A stretch of 47,709 nucleotides of DNA, taken from Desulfurobacteriaceae bacterium. GTDB lineage: Bacteria > Aquificota > Aquificia > Desulfurobacteriales > Desulfurobacteriaceae. Location: positions 1-47,709 of the forward strand of contig JALTBO010000133.1 of NCBI GenBank assembly GCA_027075275.1, written 5' to 3'. The translations under genes were made by a program, and so were the position numbers. Below, piece by piece: positions 28,627-37,161 of the stretch. Each line of letters begins with the position of its first letter. Position 1 is the stretch's first letter. The notes beneath the pieces are model-generated. The model ran no database searches. It was not told the origin of the DNA and saw only the letters and a program-made list of their open reading frames with translations.

Positions 28627-29241
28627 GTGTTTACCGGGCTGATTGAGGAAGTTGGAGAGGTAAAAGAGGTCAGGAGGAGAGGGAAGGGAGCTCTCCTGAC
28701 CGTCAGGTGCTCAAAAGTCCTTGAAGGAACAAAGATAGGAGACAGTATAGCGGTTAACGGCGTTTGCCTCACAGTTGTTGAGATGGGGAAGGATTTCCTC
28801 TCTTTCTTCGTCTCAAACGAGACACTTCAGAGGAGTAATTTGGGGGAGCTCCGCCCAAAAACCCCCGTAAACCTTGAAAGGGCACTGAAAGCTGGAGACA
28901 GGCTCGGAGGCCACATAGTTCAGGGGCACGTTGATACAACAACTAAGATAACAGGAGTAAAGAGAGAAGGGGAGAGCTTTATTTTTACGTTTAAATTACC
29001 CAGGGAATACTCACACCTGCTGATAGAGAAAGGCTCTGTAGCTGTTGATGGGATCAGCCTGACAGTTGCAAGGCTTGGAAGTGAGGAGTTCTCAGTGGCT
29101 GTTATTCCCCACACTTACGAGAACACAAACCTTAAGTGGAAAAGAGTGGGAAACAGGGTAAACCTTGAGTTTGACCTGATAGGGAAGTATGTGGAGAGGA
29201 TATTAAAGGTGAAGGGTGCCCCGGGAAGGGACACCCGCTGA
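28627..29241 (+). CDS. ribE: Riboflavin synthase (alpha subunit type), GTG start
   Basis: VFTGLIEEVGEV, DSIAVNGVCLTV...LGGHIVQGHVD...GSVAVDGISLTV; GGAGAG SD before GTG at 28627. Confidence 0.94.
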   Translation: MFTGLIEEVGEVKEVRRRGKGALLTVRCSKVLEGTKIGDSIAVNGVCLTVVEMGKDFLSFFVSNETLQRSNLGELRPKTPVNLERALKAGDRLGGHIVQGHVDTTTKITGVKREGESFIFTFKLPREYSHLLIEKGSVAVDGISLTVARLGSEEFSVAVIPHTYENTNLKWKRVGNRVNLEFDLIGKYVERILKVKGAPGRDTR

Positions 29242-29242
29242 A

Positions 29243-29578
29243 TTACTCCTCAACTTCTACTGTAACGTCTTCGCTGTGCCAGAGGCCGTGAAGGTTGCAG
29301 TAGGCGTGGGCTGTAAGTGTTGTTGTCTTCTCAAGCTTGATCTTGAAGACAACCTCAGAAGCAGCCCTTTCAGGCTCAAGATCAGCCCTTCCTGCCAGAA
29401 AGTCTCCAGCCCAGAGGGAGATGTGGGAGATCCAGTGCTCCTTAGTGTTGGGGTGAGGAATATCCTTACCCACAACAACCCTTACTTCAAACCACTCTCC
29501 CTTCTTTACCTTTGCAGGAGCTTCAATTACAGGAGTGTGTTTCCTCTTGCCTTCTGGCTCTGGTCCGTGAACTTTCAT
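29243..29578 (-). CDS. Superoxide reductase (1Fe, neelaredoxin-type)
   Basis: KHTPVIEAP, HPNTKEHWISHI, CNLHGLW iron-ligand motifs; no N-terminal desulforedoxin Cys4 site. Confidence 0.92.
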   Translation of the reverse strand: MKVHGPEPEGKRKHTPVIEAPAKVKKGEWFEVRVVVGKDIPHPNTKEHWISHISLWAGDFLAGRADLEPERAASEVVFKIKLEKTTTLTAHAYCNLHGLWHSEDVTVEVEE

Positions 29579-29601
29579 GGTTCCTCCTCCTCATAGAGTT
29601 T

Positions 29602-30546
29602 TTATCTGAGCATTCCCTGAACAATTACATCTACAGCTTCATCTTCTGTTAATCCTCTTGCCATAAGGGTTTCAAGCTGCTTCTTGTCTATGCTACCGAT
29701 TGCAGCCTCGTGGGTCACTTTGGCAGTTTCATCGTTAACAACAACAACCGGAACGGCTTTAACCGTTACATCCTTTCCTCTAATAACCTCTGAACAGTCA
29801 ATATGGCCTCTACACTTTGGAGCATTCCCGTAGGTCTCACCTACAAACGTGGCTTTCGTCTCATCTACAGCAATTATTCGGCTCTTTGAGATGCCTCTGG
29901 ACTCCTCACCGTTCAGGTGAATCACGTCTTCAACGTATATCTCATCGTCTCTCTTACCAATCATCTTTGTTTCAAAGACGGCAACGCCCTTCTTATCAAC
30001 GGTAGCTTTAAGGACTATCCTGACCTTTCCAGCCCTGCCTCTTGTCTGCTTGAAGACAGACCTGAAATAGGCGTTCTCCCCAACGTAGGCATCCGTTTCT
30101 GTTTCAAGCTCAACAAAGGTTTCCTCTCCGTTGTAGTGGAGATCTAAGAACTCAAAACGGGCGTTCTTCTCAACCCTCACTTTTAGTTTATTTTTATGTT
30201 TTAGTTTTATACCTTCTGCCATTGCGCCGTAAACCTGAAACTTAACGTCAGCTCCCTCTCCTACAACAATTTCTCCCTCTGTTGTCTGAACCTCTGTAGT
30301 TTCAGCAGCACCAAAACACAGAGTTACAGGCTCCTCAAGTTTTGTTCCCGGTTCAACGTAAACTTTCGTCTTAACTCCCGTAGGGGTTTCAACCACTTCA
30401 GACCTCACGCCGGGAGCCGGATAGCGAACAATAACCTTATTCCTATCTACCAGCAGGTTAAACCTGTTTTTCTTAAAAAGATCTTCTGGAAGGCCTATCT
30501 GAACAAACTTCTTTGCAACTGTATCAAGAACGTTTTTTGTTGCCAT
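29602..30546 (-). CDS. SufB/SufD-family Fe-S scaffold protein (SmsB-like)
   Basis: YGNAPKCRGHIDCSEVIRG, THEAAIGSIDKKQLETLMARGLTEDEAVDVIVQGML. Confidence 0.92.
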   Translation of the reverse strand: MATKNVLDTVAKKFVQIGLPEDLFKKNRFNLLVDRNKVIVRYPAPGVRSEVVETPTGVKTKVYVEPGTKLEEPVTLCFGAAETTEVQTTEGEIVVGEGADVKFQVYGAMAEGIKLKHKNKLKVRVEKNARFEFLDLHYNGEETFVELETETDAYVGENAYFRSVFKQTRGRAGKVRIVLKATVDKKGVAVFETKMIGKRDDEIYVEDVIHLNGEESRGISKSRIIAVDETKATFVGETYGNAPKCRGHIDCSEVIRGKDVTVKAVPVVVVNDETAKVTHEAAIGSIDKKQLETLMARGLTEDEAVDVIVQGMLR

Positions 30547-31280
30547 TACTCACCTCCTACAAGTTCCGGATTGCGGACTTCACACTTAACGCACATCGTT
30601 TTGAACTTCTGACCAACCTCTTTAGGATTTCCGGTCTGAACCACTTTGCCGTCACACATCAGAGTTGCCCTGTCTGCAATCTCGGCAATCTCCTCTCTGT
30701 GGGTAATCATCAGGACAGTCGTTCCTCTGTCCCTCATTGTCTTAATCATGTTTGCTATGTCTTCCATTGATGCAAAGTCAATCCCAGAGTCTGGTTCGTC
30801 TAAAACGGCAAGTTTTGGCCTCATTGCAAGGACTGAGGCAAGCTCAACCCTCTTTCTCTCTCCACCTGAGAGTGTATCGTCAACAAATCGGTTCAGGTAG
30901 GAACAGTCAAGACCAACGAGGTTTAAACACTCAACAACGTCAAGCTCCGGGTTATTCCTGCCGGAGAGTTTCAGATACTCCTCAACGGTTATCCCTTCAA
31001 ACCGGGCAGGCTCCTGCCACGCAAGAGTTATCCCTAATTTTGCTCTTTCTGTTATTTCAAGGCCGTTTACCAATTTATCTCTAAAGATTATCTCTCCAGA
31101 GTCGGGAGCTCTCAGGTCGTTTATTCCCATTATGAGACTTGCAAGGGTTGACTTACCGGCTCCGTTAGGCCCTAAAACTGCGTGAATTTCCCCTTCGTTT
31201 ACGATCAGGTTAACCCCTCTGAGTATGGGTCTTCCATCTATGGTAAGCTTTACGTTATTTATTGTAAGAAGCGGAGTCAT
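30546..31280 (-). CDS. sufC: Fe-S assembly ATPase SufC (SmsC-like)
   Basis: Walker A GPNGAGKST, LSGGERKRVELASVLAMRPKLAVLDEPDSGID. Confidence 0.94.
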   Translation of the reverse strand: MTPLLTINNVKLTIDGRPILRGVNLIVNEGEIHAVLGPNGAGKSTLASLIMGINDLRAPDSGEIIFRDKLVNGLEITERAKLGITLAWQEPARFEGITVEEYLKLSGRNNPELDVVECLNLVGLDCSYLNRFVDDTLSGGERKRVELASVLAMRPKLAVLDEPDSGIDFASMEDIANMIKTMRDRGTTVLMITHREEIAEIADRATLMCDGKVVQTGNPKEVGQKFKTMCVKCEVRNPELVGGE

Positions 31281-31306
31281 AACCTCCTCCTGTGCTGTTT
31301 ATTTAA

Positions 31307-31335
31307 ATCTTATTTTCCATTCTCCTGATTGTCAA
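31307..31335 (-). promoter_or_regulatory. Sigma-70-type promoter for sufC-sufB
   Basis: Minus strand TTGACA (31330-31335), 17-nt spacer, TAAGAT (31307-31312). Confidence 0.75.
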
Positions 31336-31399
31336 GCTTTTCATCTTTCTTATTGAGAATTTTTATCAATAAATTGACGAGGCCCACATATACCTTAAA

Positions 31400-31416
31400 T
31401 TTCTGAATATCAGAAA
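31400..31416. promoter_or_regulatory. 17-nt inverted repeat TTTCTGA-ATA-TCAGAAA upstream of TrkA/USP gene
   Basis: Perfect 7-bp arms, 16 nt before TTG start. Confidence 0.45.
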
Positions 31417-31432
31417 GAGAAGGGGTCAGAAG

Positions 31433-32839
31433 TTGAAATTGATAATTGTTGGAGCGGGAGAGGTAGGAAGGGAGCTGATAAAAAGGCTCCAGAAAGAGTG
31501 GAAAATCGTTGTAATAGATCAGGATGAGAGGAAGCTACATAAAGTTGTAGAGCTCCTCAACTCTGAATCCCTCAACAGGGTGGTTCTCCTTCAGGGAGAC
31601 GGAACCAGCAAGCTGCTTCTGAAAAAGGCCGGAATTGAAGATGCAACAGCCTTTACGGCCTGCACGGGAGACGACGAGGTTAACCTTGAAGCCTGCAGAA
31701 TAGCAAAGGAGCTCGGCGTTCCAACAATCTTTGCGGTATCAAACAGCACTGAGAACGACGAAAAGTACGAGAAAGAGGGAATAAACTACGTAAACAAAGC
31801 CATAGCAACAGCTTCCCTCCTTGAGAGACAGATAGAGTCGGGAGTGGTAACTCCCACAAACATCGGACTGGGACAGGGAGAGATAATAGAAGTTTCTGTT
31901 ATGCCAACGTCCATCCTGGCCGGTTATCCCGTTGGGAAGTTCACCTCCCGCCGCTGGAGAATCGTTGCCATCTTCAGGGGAGATAAACTAATTCTTCCTC
32001 GCCCTAAAACTGTAATAAAACCTGGAGACAGAATACTGATAGTTGGAGATCCGAAAATTCTCAAGTATATAGCCGGCCTCATAAAATCTGGAGAACCACA
32101 GTTCCCACTGCAGTTTGGAATAGAGGAGGTAATTTTCCTTCCAGAATTCTCAAGGGAAACTATTCAGGACGCAAAGTTTTTCTATGAAAACACAAAATTA
32201 TCAAAAGTTTCGTTTTATACCTGCAAGGAGATAAACAAAACCTTCGTAGCCGGGTTTGAGGAGATCAAGAAAGGGGAAGTAAAAATTAAAGAGCTCAAAA
32301 ACTGCGAAAAAGAGTTTTTTGAAAATATAAAAGAGGAGAACTTCGGTCTCATTGTTATGCCGGATAGATACATGGAGTTTCCACTATTTTTCGGAATAAA
32401 AACCTTTCCTATAGTAATTGGAGAGGAGACCCTCTCGCCTGTTGCCGTTGCAAGGGGAACAACTCCTGTAGAGAGAATTATCGTTCCTGTCTCAGGCTCT
32501 TTCAGCGGTATAAGGGCCCTTGAGGTGGGTATAGAACTCTCCCTTATGCTCAACGCCTCTCTAACGGCTATCTACATTTCTCCCTTTGAAAACGACAGCA
32601 GAGCAGAGAACTTAAGAGAGAAGATTACCCGTTTTTCAACAATGTACAAAGTTCCCATAGAGTTTACCGTCAGGTTCGGTAACCCGGTAAGGGAGTTTGC
32701 AGAGGAGAGTAAAAAGTACAACCTTGCCGTAATAGGGGCTCGGAAGGGAAGGAAAACTAACTGGTTTAACCCTTATCCTCCATACCACATGCTCCACAGG
32801 GCAAAGTGCACATCAATCCTTATCTGCGTAGGTGAATAG
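31433..32839 (+). CDS. TrkA-N/TrkA-C (RCK) fused to universal stress protein domain (TTG start)
   Basis: LIIVGAGEVGRELIKRLQKEWKIVVIDQD RCK; VERIIVPVSGSFSGIRALEVGIELSLMLNASLTAIYI...YNLAVIGARKGRK USP. Confidence 0.88.
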   Translation: MKLIIVGAGEVGRELIKRLQKEWKIVVIDQDERKLHKVVELLNSESLNRVVLLQGDGTSKLLLKKAGIEDATAFTACTGDDEVNLEACRIAKELGVPTIFAVSNSTENDEKYEKEGINYVNKAIATASLLERQIESGVVTPTNIGLGQGEIIEVSVMPTSILAGYPVGKFTSRRWRIVAIFRGDKLILPRPKTVIKPGDRILIVGDPKILKYIAGLIKSGEPQFPLQFGIEEVIFLPEFSRETIQDAKFFYENTKLSKVSFYTCKEINKTFVAGFEEIKKGEVKIKELKNCEKEFFENIKEENFGLIVMPDRYMEFPLFFGIKTFPIVIGEETLSPVAVARGTTPVERIIVPVSGSFSGIRALEVGIELSLMLNASLTAIYISPFENDSRAENLREKITRFSTMYKVPIEFTVRFGNPVREFAEESKKYNLAVIGARKGRKTNWFNPYPPYHMLHRAKCTSILICVGE

Positions 32840-34006
32840 ATGGAAGGGTCCCTCCTCTCAATAATTCTCATTTCAACCGGTATTCTGTTCGTTCCCTTCT
32901 TCAGCAAGCTTCTTAGAATTCCTGTTTCAGTCGGAGAAATACTGTACGGGATCGTTATCGGAAAGTCCTGCTTCAACCTGATAGAACCATCGCAGTGGCT
33001 TGACTTCCTGTCAAGCTTCGGCTTTCTCCTCCTGATGTTCATTGCAGGACTTGAGGTAAAGATTAAAGAGATAAACAGACTTCCTGTAAAAACGAAATTT
33101 ATCTACACGGCAGTTCCTCTGCTGGTTCTAACCGTTGCATTTCTGTCGGGTAGGAAACTCCACTTCCACCCTTTAGTCTCAATTGCCCTGGGGGCCATAT
33201 CGGTAGGCATAGTGGTTGCCGTTCTTAAGGAAAAGGGGCTCCTTTCCACACACTACGGAAAAACGGTCTTTTTAGTGGGAATAGTTGGAGAGGTCTTAAC
33301 AATTGCAGCGCTAACGCTCTTTGGACTCTATACGGAATTTGGACTCAGTTTTGACTTCTGGAAGGGACTGGGGGAGCTCCTCATCTTCCTCCTATCGGCA
33401 AGGCTGATACTTATATTCCTGAGAAGTTTTGTCTGGTGGTATCCCAACAGATTCAAGTTCTTCTTTGAGAAGAACCCGGCCGAAATAGGAGTAAGGATCA
33501 GTCTGGCTGTTATGTTCGTCCTTTCTGTTGCCGCTTCTCTTATCAACATTGAGCCGATAATCGGTGCCTTCCTAGCGGGAGTTATCTTCGCAACGGTCTT
33601 TGAAGATACGGAAAATATAGAGGAGAAGCTTTCAGGTATCAGTTTCGGGTTCTTAATACCTATATTTTTCATTTCCGTTGGAATAAACTTTGAAATGCCA
33701 CATCTCTCCATTCACCTTCTTAAACTTTTAACAGTTATGGTCGGCATCAGTTTTGTCTCAAAGCTCATTCCGTCACTTCTGTTAAAGTTAGAAGGGCTGA
33801 CACTGAAAGAGTCGGCTGCAGCCGGATTCCTCCTTTCTGCTCCTCTTACACTTGTAATCGTTACAGCAGAGCTCGGGGTAAAAATGGGAGTTATTGACCA
33901 CCATACGGAGAGCTCCCTAATTTTACTGGCAATCATCACAGGAATTCTCGCACCGGTTCTCTTCAACATCATCTACGGAAAGGGAAATGAGAGTAGTAAT
34001 ACTTGA
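32840..34006 (+). CDS. CPA2-family cation/proton antiporter (Kef-like membrane domain)
   Basis: Multiple TMs; GFLLLMFIAGLEVKIKEI, EPIIGAFLAGVIFATV. Confidence 0.9.
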   Translation: MEGSLLSIILISTGILFVPFFSKLLRIPVSVGEILYGIVIGKSCFNLIEPSQWLDFLSSFGFLLLMFIAGLEVKIKEINRLPVKTKFIYTAVPLLVLTVAFLSGRKLHFHPLVSIALGAISVGIVVAVLKEKGLLSTHYGKTVFLVGIVGEVLTIAALTLFGLYTEFGLSFDFWKGLGELLIFLLSARLILIFLRSFVWWYPNRFKFFFEKNPAEIGVRISLAVMFVLSVAASLINIEPIIGAFLAGVIFATVFEDTENIEEKLSGISFGFLIPIFFISVGINFEMPHLSIHLLKLLTVMVGISFVSKLIPSLLLKLEGLTLKESAAAGFLLSAPLTLVIVTAELGVKMGVIDHHTESSLILLAIITGILAPVLFNIIYGKGNESSNT

Positions 34007-35669
34007 CGGATACGTTGACGAGCCAACCTGCTTGGGAGTTCCTCCCTACATTTCAACCTACGTTCGGTACGTGGCGGGAGCTCTCGTTTATGCAGGCCTT
34101 CCCGAGGAGAGTATTTCCTACGTTGCCATAGACGACTACAGGAGGAAAGGGGAAAAGAGGGAGCTCCTTAAAAGTGCCGACGTTATTTTCCTCATAACGG
34201 GAATGACTGTTCCCGGAAGGTACTTAGGTGGAACTCCAATAACAAAGAGGGAGATTGAGGAGATTGGGGAGCTCCCCGCCTACAAAGTTGTAGGAGGCCC
34301 TGTAAAGTTCGGCTTTACCCTTAAAGGGGGAAGCAGAGCTGAAAGACTTGAATTTAAAGGATTTGACCTCATCTCCTTGGGAGACGTTGAGCTTGCAGCC
34401 TACCACGTGGGAAGGGCACTGGTTGAGGGAGTGGAGCTCCCCACAGGAACCTTTACGCTGAAAAGAACGGCAGAAGAGGTTGATAAATTTGCTCCCTTAG
34501 GCGCATTCATAGTAAAAGACCACTTCTACTACCCTTTCGTAATCTGCGAGATAGAGACTTTCAGGGGTTGCGAACGGAAGCACCACTGTTCCTACTGCAC
34601 AGAAGGGCTATACGGGAGGCCAGACGAGAGAAAACCAGAAAAGATAGTTGAGGAAGTAAAAGCGCTATACAGCGCCGGAGTGAAGTACTTCCGGATAGGA
34701 AGGCAGCCCAACATCCTGGGATACATGGCCAGGAAAACGGAGGAAGAGTTCCCGGAGCCAAACCCCGAAGTAATCTGCTCTCTGTTCAGAAGGATAAGGG
34801 AAGTTGGAAACATAAAAACCCTCCACATAGACAACGTAAACGCCGGAACCATAGCTGCCCACACTGAGAAGTCAGAAGAAGCTCTAAGATGCATAGCTAC
34901 GTACGACACAGAAGGGGACATCGCTCCCTTCGGCCTTGAGAGTGCAGACCCTGAAGTGATAAAGAAAAACCACCTGAAGGTTGACCCTGAGGGAGTTAAA
35001 ACGGCCGTAAGGGTTGTTAATAGAGTAGGAGCCTTCAAGGAAAGGGAAAAAGGACTTTACAAGCTCCTCCCCGGAATAAACTTCCTGGTAGGCCTTCCCG
35101 GAGAGACAAAGGAAACCTTCAGAAAGAACATTGACTTCCTGAAGTCAATTTTAGACGAAGGACTTTTAGTCAGAAGGGTAAACATACGCCAGGTCATGGT
35201 CTTTGAAGAAACGCCGATAGCTGAAATGGTCAAAAGACCGAAAACAAAGTTTAGAAAGGAGTTTGAAAAGTTTAAGGAGTGGGTAAGGGAGAACTTTGAT
35301 CTTCCCATGATGAGAAAAGTCTTCCCTGTTGGAACAGTTATTAAGGAAGTTCTCCTTGAAGCTCACGACGGAGCCCACACGCTTGGAAGACAGATAGGAA
35401 CTTATCCAATTCTGGTAAGAATTCCTGAAAAGTTAGAGCTTTTCAAAACAACAGACGTTGTTGTTGTAGGACACAGGGAGAGGTCTGTTATCGGAATTCC
35501 CGCTCCAATAAAGATAAACGAGATTTCACACAAACTCCTTACATACATTCCAGGAATTTCTAAGAACACAGCCTCAGAGATAGTTCTTAAAAGACCTTTC
35601 AAAGATAAGGGGGAGCTCCTATCCCACTTCCCCCAGCTTGAGAAGTTTGCAGATGAGATAGAGGTTTAA
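33987..35669 (+). CDS. Radical SAM protein with C-terminal helix-hairpin-helix (COG1031-like)
   Basis: CEIETFRGCERKHHCSYCTEGLYGRP (Cys cluster), LPGINFLVGLPGETKET, C-terminal LLTYIPGISKNTASEIVLKRPF. Confidence 0.85.
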   Translation: MRVVILDGYVDEPTCLGVPPYISTYVRYVAGALVYAGLPEESISYVAIDDYRRKGEKRELLKSADVIFLITGMTVPGRYLGGTPITKREIEEIGELPAYKVVGGPVKFGFTLKGGSRAERLEFKGFDLISLGDVELAAYHVGRALVEGVELPTGTFTLKRTAEEVDKFAPLGAFIVKDHFYYPFVICEIETFRGCERKHHCSYCTEGLYGRPDERKPEKIVEEVKALYSAGVKYFRIGRQPNILGYMARKTEEEFPEPNPEVICSLFRRIREVGNIKTLHIDNVNAGTIAAHTEKSEEALRCIATYDTEGDIAPFGLESADPEVIKKNHLKVDPEGVKTAVRVVNRVGAFKEREKGLYKLLPGINFLVGLPGETKETFRKNIDFLKSILDEGLLVRRVNIRQVMVFEETPIAEMVKRPKTKFRKEFEKFKEWVRENFDLPMMRKVFPVGTVIKEVLLEAHDGAHTLGRQIGTYPILVRIPEKLELFKTTDVVVVGHRERSVIGIPAPIKINEISHKLLTYIPGISKNTASEIVLKRPFKDKGELLSHFPQLEKFADEIEV

Positions 35670-35695
35670 AAGAGGGGAGCTCCCGCTACCCCTCT
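35667..35695 (-). terminator. Terminator hairpin downstream of aldolase
   Basis: Minus strand AGAGGGGTAGCGGGAGCTCCCCTCT then TTTT. Confidence 0.7.
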
Positions 35696-36483
35696 AAAAG
35701 CTTTGCAGCCTCTTTTGCACTTTTACCTTCGTGAACTATTGCAGCAATAGCTCTGACAATCTTTTCGGGGTCTTCGTGCTGGAAGGCGTTCCTTCCGATT
35801 GAAACCCCTTTAGCACCGGCCTTCATGGCGCCCTCAACCATTTCTAAAATTTCCATGTCGTTGTTCATTTTAGGACCGCCGGCGATAACAACGGGAATGG
35901 GACATCCTTCGGTTACCCTTCTGAACGTTTCAGGGTCTCCGGTGTAGGCAACTTTAACGATGTCTGCTCCAAGCTCTGCAGCAACCCTTGCACAGTGGGC
36001 AACAACGTCGGGATCAAAGGGGTTCTCTATGTGCTCACCCCTTGCATACATCATTGCAATAAGGGGCATTCCCCATTCCAGACACTTCTCTGAAACCTTC
36101 CCGAGGTCTTCAAGCATCTTATCTTCATTCACATCTCCAAGGTTAACGTGAACAGAGACCCCATCTGCTCCAAGCTTTATGGCCTCCTCAACTGTGCAGA
36201 CTATAACTTTAGAGTTGGGCTTTGGAGATAGGTTTGTACTCGCAGAGAGATGAACAATAAGGCCCACATCTTTACCGTGCTTTCTGTGGCCATGGCGTAC
36301 AAGGCCTTTGTGAATAATTACCGCATTTGCTCCACCGTTTGCAACTTTATCTATGGACTCCCTTATATCAATAATTCCGGGAATAGGACCCATTGAAACG
36401 CCGTGGTCCATAGGAATAATAACCGTGTTCCCCGTTTCCCTGTTGATAATTCTTTCCATTCTAATAGCTTTCCCTATTTTCAT
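35686..36483 (-). CDS. DhnA-type class I aldolase / 2-amino-3,7-dideoxy-D-threo-hept-6-ulosonate synthase family
   Basis: [65 protein letters not shown]. Confidence 0.9.
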   Translation of the reverse strand: MKIGKAIRMERIINRETGNTVIIPMDHGVSMGPIPGIIDIRESIDKVANGGANAVIIHKGLVRHGHRKHGKDVGLIVHLSASTNLSPKPNSKVIVCTVEEAIKLGADGVSVHVNLGDVNEDKMLEDLGKVSEKCLEWGMPLIAMMYARGEHIENPFDPDVVAHCARVAAELGADIVKVAYTGDPETFRRVTEGCPIPVVIAGGPKMNNDMEILEMVEGAMKAGAKGVSIGRNAFQHEDPEKIVRAIAAIVHEGKSAKEAAKLLEG

Positions 36484-36552
36484 AACGGAAACCTCCGAAA
36501 TTTGTTTTAAGAGGATTTATCAGGGTGGGATTTTACGATATTTTAAGATGGA

Positions 36553-37161
36553 TTACTCCCTTCCCTCCCCGAAGGGAGGGAAATAGCTCTCGTAGGAAAA
36601 GAGAAACTTCTCAATGAAATCGCAGAGAACGTGCCCCAGAGTAATGTGAACTTCCTGAATCCTGGGAGTTGAGAAACTCTTTACTACAAAGGCGTGGTCA
36701 ACTATCCCCGCCAGCCTACCGCCGTCTTTACCGAGGAAACCGACCGTTAAAATCCCCATCTCCTTTGCCTTCTCAACGGCCCTCACAACGTTCTCTGAGT
36801 TGCCACTGGTGCTTATTCCTATTAAAATGTCCCCTTTCTCTCCTAAAGCTTCAATCTGCCTCTCAAAGATTCTATCAAAAGAGTAGTCGTTTGCAACGGC
36901 CGTGAGAATTGAGGTATCGGTTGTGAGTGCTATGGCAGGGAGAGCTCTCCTCTCCATGTTAAACCTTCCAACGAGCTCTGCTGCTATGTGCTGGCAGTCG
37001 GCGGCAGACCCTCCGTTCCCGCATAGAAGGATTTTGTTTCCGTTTTTTAACCTTTCCGCTATCTCTCTAAAAACGGTGAATATTTTCTCCCTGTTCTCCT
37101 CTATAAACTCCCTTTTAAGATCTGCACTCTCCAAAAAACTGTAGTAGATAAGCTCCCTCAT
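36553..37161 (-). CDS. gmhA: Phosphoheptose isomerase
   Basis: [47 protein letters not shown]. Confidence 0.95.
   Translation of the reverse strand: MRELIYYSFLESADLKREFIEENREKIFTVFREIAERLKNGNKILLCGNGGSAADCQHIAAELVGRFNMERRALPAIALTTDTSILTAVANDYSFDRIFERQIEALGEKGDILIGISTSGNSENVVRAVEKAKEMGILTVGFLGKDGGRLAGIVDHAFVVKSFSTPRIQEVHITLGHVLCDFIEKFLFSYESYFPPFGEGRE
36562..36581 (-). terminator. GC-rich hairpin with TTCG loop at gmhA 3' end
   Basis: Minus strand CCCTCCC-TTCG-GGGAGGG, no strong T-run. Confidence 0.4.

Noticed and set aside
29218-29240. GGGTGCCCCGGGAAGGGACACCC as a strong terminator
   Set aside because: Contains a mismatch, lies within the ribE C-terminal codons and lacks a T-run on either strand; may be only weakly functional.
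34592-35038. 148-aa minus-strand ORF and nearby smaller ones
   Set aside because: Antisense shadows of the radical SAM gene.
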